A DNA stretch of 64,000 nt from Spirochaetaceae bacterium UBA6243 (GCA_002441395.1 DJVZ01000040.1:13228-77227), one strand, 5' to 3'; counted from the stretch's first letter, positions 26,406-35,792 are shown. Program-made: numbers and translations. The notes: a model not told the origin generated them from the letters alone.

Positions 26406-26883
26406 TTGGATGCTCCATCCGGGACTCTTCCCAGGTTTCGATAAGTTGATACGCGGTGTTGATTTTCGCGCTTACCACTGTGGCCTTCTGCATGTTTTCA
26501 GGAGAATCTGTATGCCGATCGGGATGGTGCTTTTTCAGAAGTTCCTTATAGCGTATTTTTACTCTTGAAAAAGATGTATATGGCTCAAGGCCCAGAAACC
26601 GGTATGCGTCCTCGACAGCGCGGCGCTCGATGTCCTCATCATAGTTCTGAGTGCCATATGAATGACGATGCGACGAAGCCCGCCGTTGGGACCCGGCCTT
26701 GCGCTCGGACTCGGTTTTTGAAGGATCCAGATAAGATTCTAGCTCATCCCACGCATCGGCCATATCCTGATCTTCAAAGGCTCTTGCATCCTGATAATTG
26801 GTATGTCCCAAACCTTCGCCGAATGCCGATGACATCCAAGCCCGAACCAACATCTCAAGCCTGTCGAATATCTGATCCACCAT
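26395..26883 (-). CDS. J-domain protein
   Basis: A 162-residue protein with a C-terminal J domain (about residues 90-152) that keeps the HPD motif in LLKKHHPDRHTD. The N-terminal part is acidic and then Ser/Arg-rich, without Gly/Phe-rich or zinc-finger regions, so it is a type III J protein and not DnaJ itself. It should stimulate a DnaK-type ATPase on a specific client, which is unknown. It is the first gene of the polA-coaE run and is divergent from psuK. Confidence 0.82.
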   Translation of the reverse strand: MVDQIFDRLEMLVRAWMSSAFGEGLGHTNYQDARAFEDQDMADAWDELESYLDPSKTESERKAGSQRRASSHRHSYGTQNYDEDIERRAVEDAYRFLGLEPYTSFSRVKIRYKELLKKHHPDRHTDSPENMQKATVVSAKINTAYQLIETWEESRMEHPNGK

Positions 26884-26951
26884 ATACCTCGCTCATGTCG
26901 CTTTCAAATGATACTATACCATGTTCGTGAGAGATGGTGGAGGGTGTCTCG

Positions 26952-28055
26952 ATGTTGCAAATAGATAAGAGAATAAAGCCTTATTGCGTTGTAGTTGGGG
27001 GAATCAATATCGATATCCAGGCATTCTGCCATTCTGAATATATTGAGCGGGACTCAAACCCTGGCTATATAAAAAGAAGTTTAGGAGGAGTGGGCCGAAA
27101 TATCGCCGAGAACCTGGTCCGTCTCGGCCTACAGACTGAAATGATTACTATATTGGGCGATTCTCCAGGCTGGAAGAAACTCATCTCTCATACCGAGCAT
27201 GCAGGAATAGGCCTGGGCCATAGTCCCTGTCTTCCCACGGTGCCTTTGCCCACATATCTTTGTATTCTTGAGAGGGACGGAGGTCTGGTTGGAGCAGTCG
27301 CTGATATGCGCGCCATCGAACAAATGCAGATTGATCATCTGGAAAAGCAGAAGCCGCTATTAGATGAAGCAGCGGCCATCATCGTCGACGGCAACATACC
27401 TCAGACTTGCATTGAATGGCTTGCCGAAAGATATAACGCTAATGGGGACAGAGCTTCATTCAATGTCAATACTGCACATAAAAATCGCGACGCTACAAAA
27501 CCATTACTTGTAGCTGACCCTGTTTCTTCTTCAAAGGCTGAGAGATTCAAATCATGTTTTGGCAAATTCGACATCGCAAAACCCAATATTGCTGAAGCAG
27601 CAGTTATTGCTGGGGTTGAAACAAAAGATTCACTTCAGAATATAATTTCAGCCATGCGTAAGGCATCTAATCTTCCCGGAGAGCTGTATGTTTCTATGGG
27701 AGAGAAGGGCATGGAAGTTATTGAGCACAATTCCATGACAAATATATCGTTACCTTTTCCGAAGCTCCGTCCGCACTCGATAAACCATTCAGGAGCCGGA
27801 GACGCGGCATGTGCCGCGCTGGTGTGGATTTCAATTTACGAAAGGATAATCGCCCGAGAGTTGAAGAGGAAGCCTGGAAACCTCTGTCCCCAAGACAAAG
27901 CCAAGATGGCTCTTGCATCTGCACTCTATGCGGCTTCTTCAAAATACTCTGTAAATCCAAAGTTGAATGATTACCGCCTGTGCGAAACGGCAGCAAACTG
28001 TTATCCTGAGCTCTCCGAGATTATCGATGATATTCGGCATGGAGGTGAAATGTGA
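26952..28055 (+). CDS. psuK: Pseudouridine kinase (PfkB family)
   Basis: A 367-residue PfkB-family carbohydrate kinase. The N-terminal substrate region reads VVVGGINIDIQAF and the catalytic anion-hole region NHSGAGDAACAAL. It directly precedes and overlaps psuG, so it should phosphorylate pseudouridine to the 5'-phosphate. The ATG at 26952 has GGAGGG seven bases upstream; an ATG six codons earlier lacks a site. Base composition is more AT-rich than the flanks. Three copies of the GGGACRGAG word lie in this gene. Confidence 0.9.
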   Translation: MLQIDKRIKPYCVVVGGINIDIQAFCHSEYIERDSNPGYIKRSLGGVGRNIAENLVRLGLQTEMITILGDSPGWKKLISHTEHAGIGLGHSPCLPTVPLPTYLCILERDGGLVGAVADMRAIEQMQIDHLEKQKPLLDEAAAIIVDGNIPQTCIEWLAERYNANGDRASFNVNTAHKNRDATKPLLVADPVSSSKAERFKSCFGKFDIAKPNIAEAAVIAGVETKDSLQNIISAMRKASNLPGELYVSMGEKGMEVIEHNSMTNISLPFPKLRPHSINHSGAGDAACAALVWISIYERIIARELKRKPGNLCPQDKAKMALASALYAASSKYSVNPKLNDYRLCETAANCYPELSEIIDDIRHGGEM

Positions 28056-28984
28056 ATCATTATCTTGATATTTCAGAGGAAGTCGCTGATGCCTTGCGCA
28101 TCAATATGCCTATAGTAGCTCTTGAATCTACAATAATAACACATGGGATGCCATGGCCTCAGAATCTCGAAACCGCTTTGGAAGTTGAAAACGCGGTTCG
28201 GGAGGAAGGGTCTGTCCCCGCGACTATTGCAATTATTGACGGTCGGCTAAAAGTAGGCCTTTCTCATGATGAGTTGATGCGCCTTGCTGATGGCTCTCTC
28301 CATCCTGTCAAGGCTTCACGGAGAGATATCCCGATTCTTATTGCTCGGCATGGGAATGGTGCTACGACAGTCTCAGGGACAATGCTCATTGCTGAAAGAG
28401 CGGGGATCCGCTTATTTGCGACAGGAGGGATAGGGGGTGTACATCGTGGAGCTGAGAAAACATGGGATGTTTCAGCAGATTTGGAAGAACTTGCGCATTC
28501 AAGTGTCGCGGTCGTCTGTGCGGGAGCCAAGGCCATCCTCGATCTGCCAAAAACGATGGAATATCTTGAAACAAAAGGCGTGCCAGTTATTGGCTTTGGG
28601 ACATCAGAGCTTCCTGCATTTTATACACGTCAGTCGGGGATCGATCTTTCTCAGCATGCTGATACTCCTGGGGAGATTGCACAGCTAATTTATGTCAAAT
28701 GGGCCTTAGGCTTGAGTGGAGGCGTTGTCATCGCCAACCCTATACCTGTCCAATATGCAATGAACAAATCGATTATCGACGCAGCAATAGGGAAAGCCAT
28801 AGAAGAATCTGAAATGAAAGGCTTAAAAGGCGCAGAACTTACCCCATATTTATTAGCGCGGGTTGCAGAGGTCACTGGAGGCGATTCACTGGAAGCTAAT
28901 ATTGCACTTGTGAAAAATAATGCGCATGTGGCGGCGTTGATCGCCAAAGAATATGAGCGGATAGGGCTTGAGGCAGAAGCATAA
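28052..28984 (+). CDS. psuG: Pseudouridine-5'-phosphate glycosidase
   Basis: A 310-residue member of the PsuG (indigoidine synthase A-like) family, which splits pseudouridine 5'-phosphate into uracil and ribose 5-phosphate. Conserved blocks are ALESTIITHGMPWPQNL, TVSGTMLIAERAGI, FATGGIGGVHRG and GGDSLEANIALV. The GTG start overlaps the psuK stop as GTGA with GGAGGTGA upstream, so the pair is translationally coupled. Confidence 0.96.
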   Translation: MNHYLDISEEVADALRINMPIVALESTIITHGMPWPQNLETALEVENAVREEGSVPATIAIIDGRLKVGLSHDELMRLADGSLHPVKASRRDIPILIARHGNGATTVSGTMLIAERAGIRLFATGGIGGVHRGAEKTWDVSADLEELAHSSVAVVCAGAKAILDLPKTMEYLETKGVPVIGFGTSELPAFYTRQSGIDLSQHADTPGEIAQLIYVKWALGLSGGVVIANPIPVQYAMNKSIIDAAIGKAIEESEMKGLKGAELTPYLLARVAEVTGGDSLEANIALVKNNAHVAALIAKEYERIGLEAEA

Positions 28985-29154
28985 TCAACAGGCATCCGTC
29001 CCCCTGGGGAGTGCAGAATTAATCGCTTTTTCTGCCAATCTATAGCAGTATTGATGTTTCCATATATTCATAGATTGTGCTTGATTGGGGCTTATGATAA
29101 TATAAGCCAACAAGGCGAAGAGAAGCGAGCCTCTTATTTAGATGGAGAAAGAAT

Positions 29155-29934
29155 ATGAGAATCATTCGCTGTGAATATGAAGGCAAGTTATTTTACGGAC
29201 GAATAGATGGTGATAACGTTATGTTGTCGTATGATGTTCCAAAAATCCGAATGAGCCATGGGGGAAAGGAAGTCTACTGGGAAAGTGAGGAAAAATCAGT
29301 TCCATTTTCGAAAGTCCGCCTTGAAGCTCCCTGCGCCCCAAAGAAAGCGGTCTGTGTCGGTTTAAATTATAGAGACCATGCCGACGAATTTGGACAGACA
29401 ATCCCCTCTGCACCTGTTCTGTTTATTAAGCCATCGACAAGTCTTTTAGGCCCCGGCAAAACGATACAATATCCATCCATGTCAAAAAGAGTGGATTATG
29501 AAGCAGAACTTGTGGTGATTATAGGAAGATTAGCAAAAAATGTTACTGCACATGATGCCTTTGATTATGTGCTCGGGTATACTTGCGGCAATGATGTGAC
29601 AGCGAGAGATTTGCAGCCCCAAAATGGTCAATGGACAATCGCAAAATCTTTCGATACCTTCATGCCCTTAGGCCCCTGGATCGAGACCGACATTGATCCT
29701 TCCAGCCTTCAAATTAAAGCCTTGCTGAATGGTGAAGTCCGTCAATCCTCTTCGACTACGAACCTGATTTTTAATGTTGCTGATTTAATTGCCTATATAT
29801 CTCAAATTATGACGCTCGAGCCGGGAGACGTAATCATGACCGGCACACCTTCGGGTGTTGGGCCAATGAAGAAGGGGGATCGTATCGTTGTTGAGATAGA
29901 AGGCATAGGACATCTTGAGAATATCATTGGATAG
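29155..29934 (+). CDS. Fumarylacetoacetase-family hydrolase/isomerase
   Basis: A 259-residue FAH-family protein. CVGLNYRDHADEFG, VDYEAELVVIIG (metal-binding acidic residues) and MTGTPSGVGPMKKGD are the standard signatures. Family members hydrolyse or isomerise C-C or enol substrates (ureidoglycolate lyase, hydroxyhepta-dienedioate isomerase, acylpyruvate hydrolase). No neighbouring aromatic-degradation genes narrow the substrate. It is followed after 16 bases by a transporter, which suggests uptake or export of a small carboxylate. The 170-base gap upstream has a TAATAT -10-like box but no strong -35. Confidence 0.9.
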   Translation: MRIIRCEYEGKLFYGRIDGDNVMLSYDVPKIRMSHGGKEVYWESEEKSVPFSKVRLEAPCAPKKAVCVGLNYRDHADEFGQTIPSAPVLFIKPSTSLLGPGKTIQYPSMSKRVDYEAELVVIIGRLAKNVTAHDAFDYVLGYTCGNDVTARDLQPQNGQWTIAKSFDTFMPLGPWIETDIDPSSLQIKALLNGEVRQSSSTTNLIFNVADLIAYISQIMTLEPGDVIMTGTPSGVGPMKKGDRIVVEIEGIGHLENIIG

Positions 29935-29950
29935 AAAAGCTTAGCTATAT

Positions 29951-30865
29951 ATGACCTTATCGCGGATAGTTTCGATTTTTCTTCTATTGGTTGTAGGCTA
30001 CATCGCCCGAAAGAGAAAAGTATTAGATGCTGATAGCATCAGGTCTATTTCTGATTTTGTGCTCTCCATTGCATTGCCTTTTACTATAATTTCAAGTTTT
30101 GATCGGAGCATTCCTCTTACTGCAGCGAAAGATCTGTTGAAAGTTGCATTATATGCTATAGGCATACATCTTATTGCAATATTGGTCGCAAAGATATCTT
30201 TTTCGCATGTAGCCGATAGTAAACGTAAAATCCTCACATATATTACAGTTTTTTCAAATTGCGGATTTATGGGTTTCCCTGTTGCTGAAAGCGTATTTGG
30301 TCGCATCGGCCTTATGTATGCATCAGTCTATGTAATGATATTCAACATATTTGTATGGACGTACGGAGTTGCCTTGCTATCTGGGGACGGGGGCGGCAAA
30401 AAAGGTTTATTTCGAGTAAAAGATATAATATTTAATCCTGGCAATGTCGCTGTCATTCTGGGATGTGTTATTTGGCTTTTGCCTTTTTCCTTGCCTGAAA
30501 CGATAAATTATGCAATTCTGCTTATTGGCAACTGTACTACACCCCTTTCAATGATTGTAGTTGGAGCAACGCTGGCTGGTCTTAGCATAAAAGGTTTGTT
30601 TTCAAGGACAGAGGTATGGATTGGTTCTTTAATGCGGCTTTTAATCATGCCGATGATTATTTTTTTTATAATGAGAATTTTTAAAGAAAATGATGCTTCT
30701 GCAAGGGTCGCTAATTTTTTAGTAGCAATGCCAGCCGCCGCTCAAACCGTAATTTTTGCAGAGCGATATGATGCCGATGTATCACTGGCATCGGGCATAG
30801 TATTTATTTCAACCGTATTTTCTGCAATAACAATACCTCTTGCTGCAAAGATTATTTCAGCATAA
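29951..30865 (+). CDS. AEC-family transporter
   Basis: A 304-residue membrane protein with about ten hydrophobic segments in the 5+5 pattern of the auxin efflux carrier family. Bacterial members move malate, lactate or other carboxylates. Characteristic segments are SNCGFMGFPVAESVFG in the first half and AMPAAAQTVIFAERYDAD in the second. The ribosome site is weak, so it is probably coupled to the FAH-family gene 16 bases upstream. Confidence 0.9.
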   Translation: MTLSRIVSIFLLLVVGYIARKRKVLDADSIRSISDFVLSIALPFTIISSFDRSIPLTAAKDLLKVALYAIGIHLIAILVAKISFSHVADSKRKILTYITVFSNCGFMGFPVAESVFGRIGLMYASVYVMIFNIFVWTYGVALLSGDGGGKKGLFRVKDIIFNPGNVAVILGCVIWLLPFSLPETINYAILLIGNCTTPLSMIVVGATLAGLSIKGLFSRTEVWIGSLMRLLIMPMIIFFIMRIFKENDASARVANFLVAMPAAAQTVIFAERYDADVSLASGIVFISTVFSAITIPLAAKIISA

Positions 30866-30971
30866 TAAATTATTTCTATTTCTTATGAAGCGGCAAAAGC
30901 GACTATCGTTTGATTGCATTTGCCATTAGCAATGATTGACACAATTAAGGCTTATAATCTCAGGATTCCCA

Positions 30972-31003
30972 AATAAAAAAGCCATTCAAAATTGAATGGC
31001 TTT
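30972..31003 (-). terminator. Terminator of tRNA-Asn
   Basis: On the minus strand a GCCATTCA/TGAATGGC stem, extended by A-T pairs, has a four-base loop and is followed by a T-run. It lies 13 bases after the tRNA end and could also serve the opposing transporter gene. Confidence 0.75.
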
Positions 31004-31016
31004 GTGAATATTTTCT

Positions 31017-31089
31017 CTCCCCCGCGGTGGTTCGAACACCGGACCCAGTGGTTAACAGCCACTTGCTCTGCCAGCTGAGCTACAGGGGA
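31017..31089 (-). tRNA. tRNA-Asn (GTT)
   Basis: A complete cloverleaf of 73 bases: acceptor TCCCCTG/CGGGGGA, D stem GCTC/GAGC, anticodon stem AGTGG/CCACT with loop CTGTTAA (anticodon GTT), five-base variable loop, T arm CGGTG-TTCGAAC-CACCG, discriminator G. CCA is not encoded, so it must be added by an enzyme. Confidence 0.95.
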
Positions 31090-31111
31090 ATATGATCTTA
31101 CAACGAGGAGT

Positions 31112-31140
31112 AAAATAGCTAAATAAGGATTTTTTGTCAA
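31112..31140 (-). promoter_or_regulatory. Promoter of tRNA-Asn
   Basis: On the minus strand: TTGACA (31135-31140), 17 bases, TATTTT (31112-31117), ending 22 bases before the tRNA. Confidence 0.7.
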
Positions 31141-31303
31141 TATGGAATTACTTTGAGGACTCTTCATTTTTATACTTGACGACCATGTATGGAGTGAGTA
31201 AAAATGGTAAAAAACAAAAGATAGTCCGAATGTCTACTCAATGATCGATGTCTCTCGTTCTTTTTATTGATAAGGACTTTTTTAAAATGAAGGGGCTTAA
31301 AAG

Positions 31304-31876
31304 ATGCGAAGAGCTAAGATTGCGATAACGGTATGTGAACCGGTATTATATACAGAGTTTTATCCGATTTTTGAAGAAGCTCCTTTTTTAATTATTGTGG
31401 ATGAATACAACCGAATCCAGAAATATTCTGCTGAAATTACTGCAAAAGGAATCACCCGAGGAAGAACAGAGTGGATAATCAGTAGAGGCGCAAAGATTCT
31501 CGTAACGGGATCGATAGATAATGATTCTTACCAGAAACTGAAACAAGCTGGAATACCTGTTAAATGGGAAACTTTTGGAGATGTAAAAAGCTTAGTCGAA
31601 AGAGCAAGAAGGTTTGCTGGCTATTTAATTGAGATGCTAGGGAAAGAACGAGTCGTGAGGACAAGATTTGACAGGCGCCTGAGGCCTAAGAATATCGCTG
31701 CTCCTTATGTTATTCCATATATGGGCGATGACCCTGAGTTTTTGAAAGACTTGGAGCGAAAGGAAAAAAGAGAAGGTAAAAAGCGATTATTAAGACCAAA
31801 AAATGATGAAGAAGCCAATGAAGACGATTATGACACTGAAGGGGACTCCTTTAGTGGTGAAGACGACGACGATTAG
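31304..31876 (+). CDS. NifX/NifB-like domain protein with acidic tail
   Basis: A 190-residue protein. Residues about 1-110 follow the dinitrogenase iron-molybdenum-cofactor domain pattern: a short beta start (KIAITVCEP), a segment ending PFLIIVDEYNRI, then AKILVTGSIDNDSYQKLKQAGIPV. The C-terminal 45 residues are first basic and then a run of Asp/Glu, which is unusual for the family. No nif or molybdenum genes are close, although a molybdenum hydroxylase is encoded at 11.5-15.4 kb. A TTGACG/TAAAAA promoter-like pair lies at 31176-31204. Function is unknown; the domain call rests on pattern only. Confidence 0.6.
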   Translation: MRRAKIAITVCEPVLYTEFYPIFEEAPFLIIVDEYNRIQKYSAEITAKGITRGRTEWIISRGAKILVTGSIDNDSYQKLKQAGIPVKWETFGDVKSLVERARRFAGYLIEMLGKERVVRTRFDRRLRPKNIAAPYVIPYMGDDPEFLKDLERKEKREGKKRLLRPKNDEEANEDDYDTEGDSFSGEDDDD

Positions 31877-31887
31877 CTATATCAAGT

Positions 31888-33873
31888 TCATTTTTTGTGC
31901 TTTTTCAAGGCAGCTTCCAACAAGCCACCTCCATGAGCGGAGGGGGAATTTATGATATTGGCCTTTTGGGCATGCAGTACCTCCAGTTGTATCACTTCAC
32001 GATCGGCCAGTCTTATGCCCTGGGCCTGTCTTTTTCGGACAGGGTACTCTTTAGCATGAAAAATTTGTTTGGTTTTTTTGCTTCTTGGTTTAGGTTTGTA
32101 TTCCAATTGAAATTCATAGGCCGTGTCGATTGAAAATCCTAAAATCTCTGCTTTCTCCGGTACTAAACTATAATCTTTCCCTGTAAGCCAACTGTCGATG
32201 GTAGTCCTTTTGATATAGACGCCTTTTTGATTTGCAAGCGAATATACCAGTGTGATGATGGCGCTGGATAAGGCTTCCTTTTCCGCGACGGTGATCCACA
32301 GCGCATTTTGGCCCGCGAAAAATTTGTCAGGAAGAGGTATCACCGTGTAGATGCCATTTTTTCTCAGAATCAAAATTTTATCAAATTTGGAGGCCTCCAA
32401 AATTTTTTCACCAGAAACCTCCGTCCCTAAATAGCCCCCCTCTGAATCATATCTGAGGGCAAAATCATGACGGGCGACGGTTTTAACCTCGATTTTCTTG
32501 AATGATTTAATCCGTGTCCGGCGGGACGAGGCGCTTTCGATCGTTTTGATATATGTTTTCAGGATTTCAATCGCATATTGGACAAGATGATTGAGGTGCT
32601 CCTTGTTCTGCGCAAGCTGTTGCTGGATTCGTTCCATGTCTTTTTTGGCTTTCTCTATATCATAAAGAGAAATTCTTCGAATGGGTATCTTGAGCAAGCG
32701 CTCTACATCCTCTGTCCCTATCTTCCGGCTCAATTCCTTTGCAAAGGGCTTAAATCCGTCGAGGACCGCTTTAATAACCGCATCGCTGGTTCTCTTTGTT
32801 TCTATTTCCTTGTAAATCCTTTCTTCGATGAAAATGCGCTCCAGGGTTCTCGCAAACAGCTCTGCCTGAAGCTCGTCGCGCTCCAGCTCGAGCTCTTGTC
32901 GAAGCAGATTGAGCAACTTGCCAGCATGATACCTTATGATATCTGAAACAGTGCTTATGGTCGGCTTGTCATCTTTTATGACCAGACAATTGCATGAGAT
33001 TGATCGCTCGCACTCGGTGAATGCGTACAGCGAATCCACGACCTCCTTCGCATATACGCCTCTGGCCAGCTTGAGTTCTATTTCTACCTTGTCCGTGGTG
33101 AAGTCCGAGATCGAAGCGATTTTCAAGTGCCCCGCACGGACTCCCTCTTCTATACTGCCTATGAGGCTTTCTGTCGTTGAGCCATAGGGGACCTCTTTGA
33201 TTACGATCTTTTTGGGATCGGAGGTGTCCAGCAGGGCGCGAACCCGGACTTTTCCATTTCCATCGGCATAATCGGAAGCATCTATGAAGCCGCCGGTCGG
33301 GAAATCCGGTGTAAGCGCAAAAGATTTGCCTTCAAGACAAGCGACCTCAGCCTGAATTACCTCGACAGAATTATGAGGCAGGATTTTTGTACTCATGCCT
33401 ACCGCGATGCCCTCGGTTCCCAGCATAAGGACGACCGGAATTTTTGCGGGGAATACGAGTGGTTCCCTGTTCCGTCCATCATAACTGTCGATATATTGCG
33501 TGATCTTCGGGTGAAAGAAGACCTCTTTGGCAAAAGTTGTGCATCTGCATTCTATATAGCGCGGCGCGGAGGCTTCGTCTCCCGTTACGGGATTCCCGAA
33601 ATTGCCCTGTGTCTCGATGAATAGTCCTTTATTCGCGAGGCCGACAAGCGCCGAACCTATGGATGCGTCCCCGTGAGGATGATATTTCATGCAGTGACCG
33701 ACGACATTGGCGACCTTATGGAATTTCCCATCATCCATTTCGAAGAGGGTGTGCAGGATTCGGCGCTGGACAGGCTTAAGTCCGTCGTCGAGTTCGGGAA
33801 TGGCCCTGTCCATAATTACATATGAGGCATAATATAGAAAATTGTCGTTTAGTAGCTTTTTGATGTAGGCCAC
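31888..33873 (-). CDS. parC: DNA topoisomerase IV subunit A
   Basis: A 661-residue type IIA topoisomerase A subunit. The winged-helix and tower region has KPVQRRILHTLFEM, YHPHGDASIG and the catalytic Tyr106 in APRYIE. The C-terminal beta-pinwheel part is short compared with E. coli ParC (about 750 residues) and lacks a GyrA-box-like motif, which favours decatenase over gyrase. It follows parE by 47 bases. Ends 12 bases from the opposing NifX-like gene. Confidence 0.92.
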   Translation of the reverse strand: MAYIKKLLNDNFLYYASYVIMDRAIPELDDGLKPVQRRILHTLFEMDDGKFHKVANVVGHCMKYHPHGDASIGSALVGLANKGLFIETQGNFGNPVTGDEASAPRYIECRCTTFAKEVFFHPKITQYIDSYDGRNREPLVFPAKIPVVLMLGTEGIAVGMSTKILPHNSVEVIQAEVACLEGKSFALTPDFPTGGFIDASDYADGNGKVRVRALLDTSDPKKIVIKEVPYGSTTESLIGSIEEGVRAGHLKIASISDFTTDKVEIELKLARGVYAKEVVDSLYAFTECERSISCNCLVIKDDKPTISTVSDIIRYHAGKLLNLLRQELELERDELQAELFARTLERIFIEERIYKEIETKRTSDAVIKAVLDGFKPFAKELSRKIGTEDVERLLKIPIRRISLYDIEKAKKDMERIQQQLAQNKEHLNHLVQYAIEILKTYIKTIESASSRRTRIKSFKKIEVKTVARHDFALRYDSEGGYLGTEVSGEKILEASKFDKILILRKNGIYTVIPLPDKFFAGQNALWITVAEKEALSSAIITLVYSLANQKGVYIKRTTIDSWLTGKDYSLVPEKAEILGFSIDTAYEFQLEYKPKPRSKKTKQIFHAKEYPVRKRQAQGIRLADREVIQLEVLHAQKANIINSPSAHGGGLLEAALKKHKK

Positions 33874-33920
33874 AGTATCCTCCGTCCGGTCATACGCTTG
33901 CTAATGTGTTCGGAAGTGCC

Positions 33921-35723
33921 TCATAACTCAGTGACAAGATTATCCATAATGAATTGTCGCCTCTCCGGGCTGTTCTTCCCCATGTAAAAACAGAGCAGTT
34001 CGGGGACGGAGGATAATGTCTGAATGTCCACTTTGACAAGCCTGATGTCTTTCCCGATGAATTGGCCAAATTCAGCGGGACTTATTTCGCCAAGGCCTTT
34101 AAAACGGGTGACCTCCGTCCCCTGTCCTAATCGTTGTATCGCTTCGTCCCGTTCGCGGACCGAATAGCAGTACAGCGTTTCTTTTTTCGTTCTCACCCTG
34201 AAAAGAGGCGTTTCCAAAAGGTATACACGGCTCTGGACCACCAATTCCTCGAAATATGTCAGAAAGAACGTAATGAGGAGGTTTCGTATGTGAAAACCAT
34301 CGTAATCCGCATCGGTCGCGATGACGATGCGGGCGAATCTCAGGTTCTCGACGTTGTTCTCAATGCCAAGCGCCATCATCAGGTTATAGAGTTCCTCGTT
34401 TTTGTAGATGGCCGAGCGCGGACGGTCAAACATGTTTTCAGGCTTTCCCCGTAAGCTGAAAATCGCCTGTGTGTGGACGTCGCGGGCGCTCACCATGCTG
34501 CCGGCGGCTGATAAGCCTTCGGTAATAAAGATTGTCGATCGATCTCCCAAATCTCCATCCCCCAAGTGTGCTTTACAATCCCTCAGATTTGGTATTTTGA
34601 GCTCGATTCTCTTCGCCGCTTCTTTCGCTTCCTTTCGGACTATGTTGAGCTCGGTACGCAGTTTCTCGTTTGTAAGAATTTTTTCTTGCAGAGTCTTCGC
34701 CGCCTGGGGATTGCGGCGGAGTATCTCGTCGACCCCTTTTTTGACCTCCTGAAGAATCCATGGTCTGATATCGCTGTTCCCAAGCTTGTTCTTCGTCTGG
34801 CTCTCAAAAACCGGATTTTTGATTCTTATCGCGATGCCGGCGGCAAGCCCCTCTCGCACATCCTCTCCGCGGTACGAGGCCTGAAAGAATTCATTGATCG
34901 CCTTCAGAAATCCTTCGCGAAAAGCTGAAAGGTGGCTGCCCCCGTCTGATGTATACTGGCCATTTACAAAAGAGAAATGCTCTTCTCCATATTCCTTGGT
35001 ATGGGTAAAAGCAAATTCAATGCGGTCCCCCCGGTACCAGCCGATATCATAGAGCGCACTGCCGCCGAGTTCAGTCGATAATAAGTCATGAAGTCCTTTT
35101 TCAGCATGGAAGTCCTTGCCATTGAGTGTCAAGGTCAAGCCAGGGTTCAGACAGGCATAATTCCACAATCGTTTTTCTATGAACTCGGGTATGAAAGAGT
35201 ATTCTCCGAAGATTTCCTCGTCGGGGATAAATTCGACCAGCGTGCCGGTTTTCTCATGATTGTTACCCTCCCGCGAATCGGTGAGAATACCCCGGGAGAA
35301 CTTTGCCTCGAAAACCTTTCCTTCTCTATATGAGGCGACCCTGAAGTCCTTGGATAAGGCATTCACTGCTTTTGTGCCGACACCATTCAGACCAACTGAA
35401 AACTGAAAAACTTCATCGTCATATTTTGCGCCTGTGTTGATGACTGAAACGCACTCTATGACTTTCCCGAGAGGAATTCCTCGGCCATAGTCGCGCACTC
35501 TGACTTTTTTGCCGTCGATGGTGATAGCTATTTGATTTCCCGCGCCCATTATGAATTCATCGACTGAATTATCGATGACTTCCTTTAAAAGGACGTAAAT
35601 ACCATCGTCGGGGCTTGAACCATCACCAAGCCTTCCAATGTACATACCTGTTCTGAGCCTGATGTGCTCCAGCGAGGAAAGTGTCTTTATTTTTGATTCA
35701 TCATAAATAGATTTTGTTCCCAC
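33921..35723 (-). CDS. parE: DNA topoisomerase IV subunit B
   Basis: A 600-residue GHKL ATPase subunit. ATP-site motifs are LKEVIDNSVDEF, RDYGRGIPLG and GLNGVGTKAVNAL. The Toprim domain has TEGLSAAGSMVSARD, where most homologues have EGDSAGGS, and the metal cluster IATDADYDGFHI; the metal-binding Glu and Asp residues are kept. The FKGLGEISPAEFGQFIG block is intact. With parC it forms the decatenating enzyme. Calling the pair gyrase is less likely because of the short A subunit. Confidence 0.92.
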   Translation of the reverse strand: MGTKSIYDESKIKTLSSLEHIRLRTGMYIGRLGDGSSPDDGIYVLLKEVIDNSVDEFIMGAGNQIAITIDGKKVRVRDYGRGIPLGKVIECVSVINTGAKYDDEVFQFSVGLNGVGTKAVNALSKDFRVASYREGKVFEAKFSRGILTDSREGNNHEKTGTLVEFIPDEEIFGEYSFIPEFIEKRLWNYACLNPGLTLTLNGKDFHAEKGLHDLLSTELGGSALYDIGWYRGDRIEFAFTHTKEYGEEHFSFVNGQYTSDGGSHLSAFREGFLKAINEFFQASYRGEDVREGLAAGIAIRIKNPVFESQTKNKLGNSDIRPWILQEVKKGVDEILRRNPQAAKTLQEKILTNEKLRTELNIVRKEAKEAAKRIELKIPNLRDCKAHLGDGDLGDRSTIFITEGLSAAGSMVSARDVHTQAIFSLRGKPENMFDRPRSAIYKNEELYNLMMALGIENNVENLRFARIVIATDADYDGFHIRNLLITFFLTYFEELVVQSRVYLLETPLFRVRTKKETLYCYSVRERDEAIQRLGQGTEVTRFKGLGEISPAEFGQFIGKDIRLVKVDIQTLSSVPELLCFYMGKNSPERRQFIMDNLVTEL

Positions 35724-35740
35724 GCGTTATATTCTAGCAC

Positions 35741-35792
35741 GGCACGGAGAATGGGGTACAGAGGATGATAATCTCTGTACCTCTGTCGTGCC
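35741..35792. repeat. Imperfect hairpin with inverted GTACAGAG arms
   Basis: GTACAGAG (35756-35763) pairs with CTCTGTAC (35773-35780), and GGCACG (35741-35746) with CGTGCC (35787-35792). It lies upstream of parE and 140 bases before the larA scrap. No T-run follows. The inner arm differs by one base from the dispersed GGGACAGAG word. The rest of the gap 35793-35935 shows only a weak TTGAGT/GATACA promoter-like pair at 35888-35917. Confidence 0.55.
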
